Shown one piece after another: positions 26,928-32,919 of a stretch of 53,690 nucleotides of DNA (positions are counted from its first letter, which is position 1; each line of letters opens with the position of its first letter). A program made the position numbers and the translations under genes. The DNA comes from a virus, in IMG/VR virus record IMGVR_UViG_3300030060_000625, positions 1 through 53,690 of that record. One strand, 5' to 3'. A model generated the notes under the pieces. It was not told the DNA's origin and made no database searches. It worked only from the letters and a program-made list of their open reading frames with translations.

Positions 26928-27094
26928 GCGTAGGTTCCACCACGCTTCTTATAGGTTCTAACAAGCCAAGCGTTTGCATACGCACTAGGGTATACTTTAA
27001 ACTTACGCTTTGCCTCTGCCTTGACCTTTGAGTATAGAGCTTTGTTCTTGGGTGTGGGAGACTTAGACTTCTTAGCTTTTGCCTTTCTAGCCAT
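26924..27094 (-). CDS. Very small basic protein with VYPSAYANAW motif, 56 aa
   Basis: A 56-residue protein: Lys-rich start (ARKAKAKKSKSPTPKNKALY), then KFKVYPSAYANAWLVRTYKK and RGGTYA. This Tyr-Pro-Ser-Ala-Tyr-Ala-Asn-Ala-Trp core is one I recall in small proteins of phages and giant viruses; its role is not established. It starts two bases after the upstream stop and overlaps the next ATG by four bases (ATGA), which strongly supports a real gene. Confidence 0.8.
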   Translation of the reverse strand: MARKAKAKKSKSPTPKNKALYSKVKAEAKRKFKVYPSAYANAWLVRTYKKRGGTYA

Positions 27095-27095
27095 C

Positions 27096-27299
27096 TTACT
27101 TCTTCTTCATGGCCTTGCGTTTAGCGATGGCACCACCCTTGGACATATACTTCGTACCCTTCTTGGCTACGCCGCCCTTGGACATGTACTTGCTCTTCTT
27201 CTTACCAGCTACGGCTCCACCACGGGCCATGCCCTTGCTTTTCTTCTTAGGCACAGTGCCGCCCTTTGCCATATACTTACTTTTCTTTTTTGCCGCCAT
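27096..27299 (-). CDS. Lysine/glycine repeat protein, 67 aa
   Basis: Made almost entirely of four to five copies of an approximately 13-residue unit, KKKSKYMAKGGTVP in its first form, with KKKSKGMARGGAV and KKKSKYMSKGGVA as later forms. It has a good ribosome site (GAGGATACTAAAA before ATG). The unit is a basic cluster followed by Tyr/Gly-Met-x-x-Gly-Gly-x-Val, and the same GG-x-V pattern appears in several other virion-block proteins here. It may be a DNA- or capsid-binding repeat peptide; this is inference. Confidence 0.78.
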   Translation of the reverse strand: MAAKKKSKYMAKGGTVPKKKSKGMARGGAVAGKKKSKYMSKGGVAKKGTKYMSKGGAIAKRKAMKKK

Positions 27300-27963
27300 T
27301 TTTAGTATCCTCAGAATAAAGGTTGTTAAAAGTAATATTCGGATTCATATAACTGTTGTCTATCTCTGCCGAATGTATATACTGACTTGGTGCAAAGTCA
27401 GGAGCGCCCTCTCCAGTAACCCACAGTGCGGGATTCGTAACTCGTACCCTGTTATTAGGAAGTGCTATGATGTTGCCTGTGAACGGTCCAGCGTCTATTA
27501 GTTCTAACACATGAGATTGTTTGTGCTGTGCTGGGTCGTCAGATATGTAGCTGTCGGTGTAGTCCACCGTAAACATATATCTTCCTGTATAAAACTCTCC
27601 GTCTATCTTACACAGCCAAGGACTAGAGGACACTCTGTCCATAACAACAATAGCGTGATTTCTAGAAGAGCAGTCCCAAGGTTGGGCTAAGTGTGTGGGC
27701 ATCAACTCAGGCCACTCATCTAACACGGTATCTGCTACCATTGCAGTAATTGGCATCCTGGCCCACATTGCGCCACCGTGTACATTCTCTTCTTCGTCAC
27801 AACCTGTAAACACAACGTTAAAACTTAAACACCTATCTGGTATTGTGTTTACGGCTATTGCTAGTGCGTGTAAGTATTCTCCTTGATATTCTTGGTGATT
27901 GTTTGTAAATTCTTTTCGTACCCAACATTTAAAATGTGGGATGTTAGAAGCGAGGTATGTCAA
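27277..27963 (-). CDS. Conserved hypothetical protein, 228 aa
   Basis: A 228-residue acidic, mixed alpha/beta protein without membrane segments. It has several conserved-looking blocks (HGGAMWARMPITAMVADTVL, NHAIVVMDRVSSSPWLCKID, GRYMFTVDYTDSYISDD). I recall similar sequences in other marine podoviruses, where they have no assigned function. It lies between a small GG-x-V protein and the Lys/Gly repeat protein in the packaging block and overlaps the latter by 23 bases. The function is unknown; a minor head protein or packaging accessory would fit the position. Confidence 0.8.
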   Translation of the reverse strand: MTYLASNIPHFKCWVRKEFTNNHQEYQGEYLHALAIAVNTIPDRCLSFNVVFTGCDEEENVHGGAMWARMPITAMVADTVLDEWPELMPTHLAQPWDCSSRNHAIVVMDRVSSSPWLCKIDGEFYTGRYMFTVDYTDSYISDDPAQHKQSHVLELIDAGPFTGNIIALPNNRVRVTNPALWVTGEGAPDFAPSQYIHSAEIDNSYMNPNITFNNLYSEDTKNGGKKEK

Positions 27964-27965
27964 AT

Positions 27966-28256
27966 TTAATCATCCATAAATTTTGATTTCCGTACACTAC
28001 CACCCGCTGCATATTGTTTTACATAGCCGCCACTATACATGTCACCGACTAATTTATCTTCCATCATACGTTCTTTACGAAAACGCCCTGCTTCTAGTTT
28101 TTGTTCTAGTTCTCCAACAGTAAGCTTGTTAGCATTGTTAGGCACAGGAATATTTTCTTTTTCCATTGCATCAATAATTGCTGCTTTCTGACTAACGGGG
28201 TCTTCAGGTCTTCCCTGTGTCCTGTCAGCTTCTAGTGCTTCTGCCTCATCTGCCAT
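27966..28256 (-). CDS. Small helical protein with GG-x-V tail, 96 aa
   Basis: A 96-residue protein. The first 70 residues are charged and helical, with a segment resembling a short SAP/HeH-like helical hairpin (NANKLTVGELEQKLEAGR). The C-terminus reads YSGGYVKQYAAGGSVRKSKF, sharing the GG-x-V motif of other virion-block proteins. The ATG at 28256 overlaps the TGA of terS (TGATG), which fixes the start. Function unknown; it may assist TerS. Confidence 0.75.
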   Translation of the reverse strand: MADEAEALEADRTQGRPEDPVSQKAAIIDAMEKENIPVPNNANKLTVGELEQKLEAGRFRKERMMEDKLVGDMYSGGYVKQYAAGGSVRKSKFMDD

Positions 28257-28675
28257 CACTCTGCTTCCTGTTCGATTATAATCTCTTTAGGTTTGTCTTT
28301 AGAAGGTAACATGACTATGCCGTGCATAACCTGTCCTTCTACTTCTAACTGTTGTTTCTTGCCAAGGCCAACTCTGTCAAGAACGGACTCTGCAGTTTTA
28401 AGGCGCATGTCCATTTGGTTTAACGGAATGGTGCCGTCTGCATCTAGTCCCTCTATAATACGATTAGCAGCCTTAACAGAGTTTGTTGCAAGCATACTAC
28501 GAGTACGCTCTATAATTTCGTCACGCAGTGACCTTGTTAACCAAGACCTAGATTGTTCTTTGTATCCAGCAGCAGCAACAGCGTTCTTAACATGACCACC
28601 GTTAGATAGTAACTCGTCAAGAAACCTCTCTTGTTTATCTGTTAACTTCCGTTTTTGTGTGGCTGGCAAGCTCAT
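28256..28675 (-). CDS. terS: Terminase small subunit
   Basis: A 139-residue protein at the head of the late block, with the usual TerS opening: KLTDKQERFLDELLSNGGHV, then KNAVAAAGYKEQSRSWLTRS. This is a helix-turn-helix for recognising the packaging site on phage DNA. A helical oligomerisation region follows (LKTAESVLDRVGLGKKQQLE) and a beta tail (HGIVMLPSKDKPKEIIIEQE) that may contact TerL. Family features and position near terL make this call firm. The sequence it recognises is often near or inside the gene; the control region to its right is a candidate. Confidence 0.92.
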   Translation of the reverse strand: MSLPATQKRKLTDKQERFLDELLSNGGHVKNAVAAAGYKEQSRSWLTRSLRDEIIERTRSMLATNSVKAANRIIEGLDADGTIPLNQMDMRLKTAESVLDRVGLGKKQQLEVEGQVMHGIVMLPSKDKPKEIIIEQEAE

Positions 28676-28781
28676 GTTTAAGTTTGTTTATTCTTTTTTG
28701 TTGTCTTGTATTGTGTTTAAGTCTAGGAGCGTGTATATCTTTTGTTATATTATTTAGTACTTGCTCTAACTTTTGCCACAA
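28635..28781 (-). CDS. Possible small basic protein overlapping terS, 48 aa
   Basis: A 49-codon open frame starting at TTG (28781) about 11 bases after a GGGGG run and ending 41 bases inside terS. The product would be a basic helix (VLNNITKDIHAPRLKHNTRQ, then QKRINKLKHEL). Codon choice looks like the neighbouring genes, and such short overlapping genes are normal in this genome, but the start is weak. Confidence 0.4.
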   Translation of the reverse strand: MWQKLEQVLNNITKDIHAPRLKHNTRQQKRINKLKHELASHTKTEVNR

Positions 28782-28836
28782 ACAGAAACGAAATCCCCCT
28801 GTTTGTTTTATAAGTTAACACCTGTATACTATGGAA

Positions 28837-28944
28837 TTTGCGCGAACAGCAATGTACGTCTTAGTGTGTCACTGGAGTTTCGTCTTACGAACTGCGATCT
28901 CAACAATAACAAAAAAAGAAAATCTACATTACCATTCGCGCAAA
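28837..28944. promoter_or_regulatory. Long-range inverted repeat in the terS leader
   Basis: TTTGCGCGAA (28837-28846) and its exact complement TTCGCGCAAA (28935-28944) are separated by 88 bases. Both lie in the leader between the leftward late promoters and terS, so the late mRNA could form a large hairpin there. It could also be a two-site protein target or part of the packaging signal. The stretch 28782-29030 holds no gene that I can support. Confidence 0.45.
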
Positions 28945-29031
28945 ACACTAAATGTTGGTGGAGAACATTTCCTTTGGTAAAATATAAATAATTATACTTG
29001 GTTGGATATGAACTTTTCCACCATGTATACC

Positions 29032-29059
29032 ATTATAACGTTGTATACGGGTTTGTCAA
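29032..29059 (-). promoter_or_regulatory. Leftward late promoter, perfect sigma70 consensus
   Basis: On the leftward strand TTGACA (29059-29054) and TATAAT (29037-29032) are separated by 16 bp; both boxes match the bacterial sigma70 consensus exactly. It points to terS and the structural genes, and no phage RNA polymerase gene is present, so host polymerase would use it. The leader to terS is about 350 bases. Confidence 0.8.
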
Positions 29060-29070
29060 GAAAAAAATGC

Positions 29071-29098
29071 TTGACAGATTGCTCTGGAGCATTATAAT
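29071..29098 (+). promoter_or_regulatory. Rightward promoter, perfect sigma70 consensus, facing gene-free DNA
   Basis: TTGACA (29071-29076), 16 bp, TATAAT (29093-29098): a perfect promoter on the other strand, with its -35 box only 11 bp from that of the leftward promoter. Downstream to the right there is no supported rightward gene, only about 420 bases of non-coding DNA and then leftward genes. It shares TGCTTGACAG with two early promoters. Its product would be a non-coding or antisense RNA. Confidence 0.75.
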
Positions 29099-29129
29099 GG
29101 TGGTAACACCTGCGGGCGGTGCAATACTA

Positions 29130-29158
29130 TGTATATAGTACTATATTGTTATTGTCAA
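29130..29158 (-). promoter_or_regulatory. Second candidate leftward promoter
   Basis: Leftward TTGACA (29158-29153), 17 bp, TATACA (29135-29130). The -35 box is perfect and the -10 box matches four of six. It lies upstream of the perfect leftward promoter and would also feed terS. Confidence 0.5.
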
Positions 29159-29520
29159 CAAATAGGTTAACAAAGGTTAATATCGCTAAAAAAATATAAA
29201 AAATATAGCGGCATTGTATATACTAGTACGGGGGGGTGTAGTGGCCCATGCGCGCCCGTAGGCCAAAATCCCGCACACTCCTTCGGCGATGTCACCTAAA
29301 TCAATATAACTGTGTAAAGGTAAAACCCAGCCTTGCTGTAGCATGTCGGTGTAGTTTCCGTCACGTTACGCACCCGCGCGTATACGATAAGCTGACAAGT
29401 TGTAGGAAAAACAGACCTGTCGAGGGCAGGGGGGCGGTACATTTGCAACCATGCCAATAACTATACTCCCCTGTCCATTCAATCATTTATCGGGTTATTG
29501 CTACCAGTTCACGCACTCCC
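29159..29520. other. Non-coding control region; candidate small RNA, origin or packaging site
   Basis: No supportable gene lies here. The left end is very AT-rich, with CGCTA and TAGCG flanking a 17-base A/T run (about 29184-29210). It then changes abruptly to a G-rich run of seven Gs near 29231 and a GC-rich segment. A rightward frame of 70 codons exists, but its product is Arg/Cys-rich and unlike neighbours. A degenerate copy of the phage's GCTGACAA element lies near 29388. An easily melted segment beside a perfect rightward promoter is compatible with an origin or a transcribed small RNA. None of this is proven. Confidence 0.35.
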
Positions 29521-29552
29521 AAAAAAGAACCCCATAGCGTGAACTATGGGGT
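29521..29552 (-). terminator. Intrinsic terminator of the early leftward operon
   Basis: A perfect 9-bp stem (ACCCCATAG pairing with CTATGGGGT, 29529-29537 and 29544-29552) with a six-base loop is followed on the leftward strand by TTCTTTTTT. It stands directly after the last early gene and before the late promoters, separating the two leftward units. Confidence 0.85.
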
Positions 29553-29579
29553 CAAGGTTCAGGGAGGTATTCGGTAACG

Positions 29580-29678
29580 TTAGAAGGCGAATATAATGTT
29601 GTTGGTTGCTGTAATTATGCTAATGACTACCCCTGCCAGACAGAGGCCAATCAGTGAATAAAAGAGTTTATTCTGCAT
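29580..29678 (-). CDS. Tiny single-helix membrane peptide, 32 aa
   Basis: A 32-residue frame starting with an ATG inside the last codons of the gene upstream (11-base overlap) and ending 28 bases before the terminator stem. After MQNKLFY it is almost entirely hydrophobic (SLIGLCLAGVVISIITA), one transmembrane helix. It fills the gap exactly, and two similar tiny peptides occur in the same operon. The function is unknown. Confidence 0.55.
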   Translation of the reverse strand: MQNKLFYSLIGLCLAGVVISIITATNNIIFAF

Positions 29679-30108
29679 CGTATGCAATCTCATTAAATAG
29701 TTGTTTGGCTTCCCTCGCATCCTCAATAGCCTCCCGTTTCTTCTCAGCCTTGGACATCAATGCACGGGTTGCGGCAAGCTCCAGAGCGTTGGCATCTTGC
29801 TGGTCGAGCGTACCTTGGAGCGATGTCTTGAGACCATCAAGTACAAAGTCCACGGTCTTCTCGTTTACCTCGTGTTGATTGTAGCGGGCGGCGACCACAG
29901 TAAGAGTGATCTTCTCCGATGCCATTTTATTGGGATCTAGATCGGGGACCGCCCTGGCGAGGAAATTGTGCCATTGGGCAAGGGTGTTAAAGTCCGATGC
30001 CTTAACCGTCAATAGACGGCCTCCGAAGTTGGTTATTTCGTGGGTCATGTCTTCCCCTTCATCGTTGGTAAGCATTTCATTGGAGCAATAGAGCCTATCG
30101 ATTTGCAT
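29668..30108 (-). CDS. Hypothetical early protein, 146 aa
   Basis: A 146-residue acidic protein with a strong ribosome site (GAGGTGGCATA before ATG). The first 90 residues are mixed alpha/beta (THEITNFGGRLLTVKASDFN), and the rest is a long helix rich in Ala, Glu, Lys and Asp (ANALELAATRALMSKAEKKR). It overlaps the 68-residue gene upstream (TAATG). I recall nothing specific; its operon partner is a DUF932 protein, and the three may act together in early takeover. That is inference. Confidence 0.8.
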   Translation of the reverse strand: MQIDRLYCSNEMLTNDEGEDMTHEITNFGGRLLTVKASDFNTLAQWHNFLARAVPDLDPNKMASEKITLTVVAARYNQHEVNEKTVDFVLDGLKTSLQGTLDQQDANALELAATRALMSKAEKKREAIEDAREAKQLFNEIAYDAE

Positions 30109-30314
30109 TATGCCACCTCATCAATAACTAGCTTGAGGTTATCAATATGCTCAATCACCTCTGCTTTTTCGGTGTAGATGGTAACCTGATTATAAGACTC
30201 TTTTTGATCTTCCAGTTGCAAAGTGATCGCCCACCAATGACCGCTAGGACGTTTGTACTGGTTTGCGCTAATTGCCTTAACGGAAATAACGTCGTGGAAA
30301 TCAATTTTAGCCAT
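30108..30314 (-). CDS. Small early protein, 68 aa
   Basis: A 68-residue beta-rich protein (MAKIDFHDVISVKAISANQY, GHWWAITLQLED, YNQVTIYTEKAEVIEHIDNL) with a good ribosome site (GAGGTATATTATT before ATG). It is predicted cytoplasmic. The function is unknown. It follows a GC-rich hairpin that separates it from the DUF932 gene. Confidence 0.75.
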   Translation of the reverse strand: MAKIDFHDVISVKAISANQYKRPSGHWWAITLQLEDQKESYNQVTIYTEKAEVIEHIDNLKLVIDEVA

Positions 30315-30344
30315 AATAATATACCTCAGTTTGTTTAAAAGTTA

Positions 30345-30366
30345 GGGCGGGTTGTTACGCCCGCCC
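30345..30366 (-). terminator. GC-rich hairpin inside the early operon
   Basis: GGGCGGG (30345-30351) and CCCGCCC (30360-30366) form a 7-bp all-GC stem with an eight-base loop. On the leftward strand it is followed by TAACTTTT, a short T-run only. It is probably a partial terminator or attenuator that lowers expression of the two genes beyond it. Confidence 0.45.
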
Positions 30367-30373
30367 CTATTGT

Positions 30374-30457
30374 TTACGCGAAGAATACGAACAATGCAAC
30401 CAATATTACGGCTACAACGCCTAGCTTGTATATGCCAAGCACTAGTTCATAGATCAT
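30374..30457 (-). CDS. Tiny single-helix membrane peptide, 27 aa
   Basis: A 27-residue frame whose ATG overlaps the TGA of the DUF932 gene (ATGA). It is nearly all hydrophobic (LGVVAVILVALFVFFA at the C-terminus), a single membrane helix. The coupled start and lack of any other use of this stretch support it. The function is unknown. Confidence 0.55.
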   Translation of the reverse strand: MIYELVLGIYKLGVVAVILVALFVFFA

Positions 30458-31575
30458 GCGGCTACCAGTTCCTTGGCTTTTTCCAGGGCAATGGTTTTTG
30501 TATCTCTACCCATGCCACCATAAAATGCCTTCTCTAATCTATGGTCTGGACCGTGGTCACGCACTGGCTTGTGATCAGTCATGTAGGTTACCGTATTGAA
30601 GGCACCCCACAATGTCCCCTTGGCACTCTTCATGTCCCAGCCATAGTTGACGGCTGCGGAGGGAGCCTCAATCAATTCGGGATCGACCTCGATCTCCTCT
30701 AGGCTTTTACCTGCCATCAATGCCTCCACTTGCTCCTGCAATTTGGCAATGGTGACATCTTTGGTTTCTTTGCGCTTAGTCGCCGCTGGATTAAACTCTT
30801 GGCCACGGAAATATGCCATTGCCTTCCTGACACCTTCAGAGTGAATCACCTTGCCGCTGCTGTCGGTGCGTTCCTTGCCACTAAACACGGAGCGGAAAAA
30901 GTCTAGTTCCTCTTCTCCCGTCAGAACCTTCTTGGCCATTGCCTTGGCCAGTTCCTCGAACTCTCCGAAGTTTTGTGAACTAACACCAAGCGCGACCTTC
31001 AATGCCTCTGCATCGAATACGGCACGATGGTTGTGCGTCACGATGTCGTCAGCCTGTGACATGGCCAGCCGCATGGTATTGGCACAGACAACACGCACGG
31101 GTGTATTCAATGCGCTGTTGCTGTTCTTGCCAGTATGCGAGATTGTGAACAACAGATTGTTAACCACCTCGTCATCTTTACCCAGCATGAAGCCCTCTTT
31201 AGTCGTGGCCATGCACCACACTTTACGGCCACCAAACAAGCTGCCAGCGGTGTGCAAATACATCGAACCATCATCAATGAAGCTCTGAAAGAAATCGAAC
31301 AATTCGGTGTTCTGCACTGGCTTATAATCACCAGCAACATATTCTCCCAGAATTGCGCCATCAGATAAGCGCTCGATAAAATGGCTGTTCTCAATCGGCT
31401 CACTAGGATGATGCGAGTGCGTGGGCGGGTAGTGGTTCTGTGTCAATGCCACCTCCCAATCACATCCCGCTGCTGCCATCATCTCTGCAGGGGTCATCTC
31501 ATTGCTAACAGGATTTCCAAGACCGTGCCAAGGTACTTCATTGGCGAAGGCCATCGTTTCAACTTCATGAGACAT
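30454..31575 (-). CDS. DUF932 family (phage/plasmid-like) protein
   Basis: A 373-residue protein of the DUF932 family, also known as the phage/plasmid-like TIGR03299 group. The family opening MAFANEVPWHGLGNPVSN is clear. So are the central segment (LLFTISHTGKNSNSALNTPV followed by RVVCANTMRLAM) and the C-terminal block GTLWGAFNTVTYMTDHKPVR. I chose the ATG at 31575 because it follows GAAAGGAAAG at normal spacing. The family is widespread on phages and plasmids; its biochemical role is not settled. The codon use and GC content of this gene and the two after it look higher than in the neighbours, suggesting separate acquisition. Confidence 0.9.
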   Translation of the reverse strand: MSHEVETMAFANEVPWHGLGNPVSNEMTPAEMMAAAGCDWEVALTQNHYPPTHSHHPSEPIENSHFIERLSDGAILGEYVAGDYKPVQNTELFDFFQSFIDDGSMYLHTAGSLFGGRKVWCMATTKEGFMLGKDDEVVNNLLFTISHTGKNSNSALNTPVRVVCANTMRLAMSQADDIVTHNHRAVFDAEALKVALGVSSQNFGEFEELAKAMAKKVLTGEEELDFFRSVFSGKERTDSSGKVIHSEGVRKAMAYFRGQEFNPAATKRKETKDVTIAKLQEQVEALMAGKSLEEIEVDPELIEAPSAAVNYGWDMKSAKGTLWGAFNTVTYMTDHKPVRDHGPDHRLEKAFYGGMGRDTKTIALEKAKELVAA

Positions 31576-31590
31576 ATTCTTTCCTTTCAT

Positions 31591-31840
31591 ATGTCGGTCA
31601 CGGCATAATTGCCAGCAACCAATTTAATGGCTGGAGAATCCTTGTCAATAAATTTTATTAGATTGTCACGTTCTAGGCTTGGCTTATCGTGTTGCAAGCG
31701 GAGCGGAGCGAGGCGGCGGCGGCGACCGAGAAGCGGCGACGGAGCGAAACACCGACCGACCCGACTACGGCATCGCTCTGTGTTACGCCCCGCCCCATAA
31801 TAAAGTAATAGGCTGACAATTTTGTATTAGGCTGACAATT
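31591..31840. other. Gene-free segment with a GC-rich block
   Basis: No supported gene lies between the DUF932 gene and the next one. At 31697-31797 it holds a sharply GC-rich purine-biased block with repeated GGAGCG and two copies of GCGGCGAC, quite unlike the AT-rich surroundings. Three copies of the GGCTGACAATTT element follow. A leftward TTGACA is present near 31645 but without a convincing -10 box. Confidence 0.6.
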
Positions 31841-31866
31841 TTATTTTGTAATGGGCTGACAATTTT
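31811..31866. repeat. Cluster of three GGCTGACAATTTT elements
   Basis: Identical 13-base elements start at 31811, 31830 and 31854 (spacing 19 and 24 bp). The last lies inside the end of a leftward gene. The same element forms a five-copy phased array at 34450-34546. It is a likely binding site for a phage or host DNA-binding protein. Confidence 0.75.
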
Positions 31867-32035
31867 GTAACTCACCTTCAATAATTTCCCAGGAAAATTC
31901 ATATGCGGCATCCCAATTTAACCAGCCCTCATGATCACATAAATTGTCAGCCATAAGTTTAGCCTGATGATTTTGTGAAGGTTCTAGATCTAAATCTAAA
32001 TATAATTGTATCATGTCTTTAGTCCAGCTTTGCAT
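31841..32035 (-). CDS. Small acidic early protein, 64 aa
   Basis: A 64-residue protein with Trp- and Asp-rich blocks (MQSWTKDMIQLYLDLDLEPS, EGWLNWDAAYEFSWEIIEGE). I placed the start at the ATG at 32035, overlapping the end of the gene upstream; a Met seven codons later is possible. Two copies of the phage repeat element lie inside it on opposite strands, which constrains its sequence. The function is unknown. Confidence 0.6.
   Translation of the reverse strand: MQSWTKDMIQLYLDLDLEPSQNHQAKLMADNLCDHEGWLNWDAAYEFSWEIIEGELQNCQPITK
31941..31952. repeat. Inverted copy of the GGCTGACAATTT element
   Basis: AAATTGTCAGCC, the exact complement of the element, lies inside the 64-residue gene. It is read there as Met-Ala-Asp-Asn-Leu, while the nearby copy at 31854 is read on the opposite strand in a different phase. 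The conservation is therefore at DNA level. Confidence 0.65.
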
Positions 32036-32279
32036 CAATCCAGCGTCTAGCTTCTTCTAGCGCATCTTGTAATGATTCAAAATCATACCACCTATCTATA
32101 ACCTCAATCTCTTGCTGGCTTGCCACATTACGTATTACGGCAACCTCTCTAGTCTCGTAGAGTTTCTTGAGATTATCGGAGTTACGCTCCATCGTGCTGT
32201 GAACGTTAGAGGTATGATGGCAGATAGAAACAGTCATTCCTCTGTAGGTGCTGTGGATTAGATTATTACTATGTTCCAT
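32019..32279 (-). CDS. Small early protein, 86 aa
   Basis: An 86-residue protein with a strong ribosome site (AAGGAGAATAGCA before the ATG at 32279). The N-terminal half is beta-like and His/Ser-rich (TYRGMTVSICHHTSNVHSTM), and the C-terminal half is a charged helix (FESLQDALEEARRWIDAKLD). It overlaps the next gene. No family recognised. Confidence 0.75.
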   Translation of the reverse strand: MEHSNNLIHSTYRGMTVSICHHTSNVHSTMERNSDNLKKLYETREVAVIRNVASQQEIEVIDRWYDFESLQDALEEARRWIDAKLD

Positions 32280-32290
32280 TGCTATTCTCC

Positions 32291-32455
32291 TTAGTCACTG
32301 TAGATGCCCACAAACGGATCAAAGACTACAACGGTATGTTTGTACTCTTTGGCCGCTTTCTTGGTTTTATGGAAAGTCACTGCACCATCACTATGTTGTA
32401 CTTTCCATTTGTTTTTACTAACCTTAGATATTAGTCGTATAGCTTGTCTCTGCAT
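32291..32455 (-). CDS. Small basic early protein, 54 aa
   Basis: A 54-residue protein, MQRQAIRLISKVSKNKWKVQ followed by a beta-like segment and VVVFDPFVGIYSD. The ATG at 32455 was chosen because AAGGAG stands at ideal distance; a longer frame upstream lacks one. It looks like a small beta-barrel or SH3-like fold, but this is only an impression. Confidence 0.7.
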   Translation of the reverse strand: MQRQAIRLISKVSKNKWKVQHSDGAVTFHKTKKAAKEYKHTVVVFDPFVGIYSD

Positions 32456-32465
32456 TATTCTCTCC

Positions 32466-32684
32466 TTATACAATCTCTACTTTAGCTTCTGTTTCCATCC
32501 AAACCTCCGCGCCACAAGATAGAGGCTTATCAGGACTGTATATGACTTTACAGGGACCGTCAATCTTTATTTCGTGTGCGTAGTTATTAGATTTATAAGT
32601 CTTAACCGTAAGAACGGGGTCTTTCTTCTTTTTCTTTCGGTTAGATTTTATAACATGTTGATTAACGTGTATCTTAGTTTTCAT
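32466..32684 (-). CDS. Small basic early protein, 72 aa
   Basis: A 72-residue protein with a Lys-rich N-terminus (NRKKKKKDPVLTVKTYK) and a beta-rich remainder (CKVIYSPDKPLSCGAEVWME). A ribosome site (AAGGTAAGG) precedes its ATG. No family recognised; the charge suggests nucleic acid contact. Confidence 0.7.
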   Translation of the reverse strand: MKTKIHVNQHVIKSNRKKKKKDPVLTVKTYKSNNYAHEIKIDGPCKVIYSPDKPLSCGAEVWMETEAKVEIV

Positions 32685-32697
32685 GGAACCTTACCTT

Positions 32698-32919
32698 TTA
32701 ACAAACCTGAACAGAGTAGCTAATGATGTCATCTTTATTGTAGTCATCATGTAGATCATCTGCACTCTCATATAGTACTGTGTGTTCGGTGTAGCCTTTA
32801 CCATTACAATCTAAGCACTCGAAACCTTCTGTTACATTGTCATCAGGTCCGTCTGCAATGAGATAAGCTACTAGGCCATCCTCACAGTTACCACATTTCA
32901 ATTTAATAGTCCACTTCAT
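32698..32919 (-). CDS. Small zinc-finger protein, 73 aa
   Basis: A 73-residue protein with two Cys pairs, CGNC (residues 9-12) and CLDCNGKGY (about 35-43). The second resembles one half of a DnaJ-type zinc domain (C-x-x-C-x-G-x-G), and the pair should bind one zinc. Its ATG overlaps the TGA of the gene upstream (ATGA). HMO-2011-like phages are reported to have a DnaJ-type zinc domain joined to DNA polymerase. Here it would be a separate small protein, but the link is only suggestive. Confidence 0.75.
   Translation of the reverse strand: MKWTIKLKCGNCEDGLVAYLIADGPDDNVTEGFECLDCNGKGYTEHTVLYESADDLHDDYNKDDIISYSVQVC

Noticed and set aside
29248-29460. Rightward open frame of 70 codons behind the perfect rightward promoter
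   Set aside because: The product is Arg- and Cys-rich with rare codons and no domain pattern; it looks like translated non-coding GC-rich DNA. Kept only as part of a candidate RNA region.
31609-31800. Rightward frame through the GC-rich block
   Set aside because: The product is an Arg/Ser-rich low-complexity string created by the GC-rich repeats, with no ribosome site and opposite to all neighbours.
32698-32919. DnaJ homologue
   Set aside because: Only one C-x-x-C-x-G-x-G unit and one plain C-x-x-C are present, with no J domain. Called simply a zinc-finger protein.
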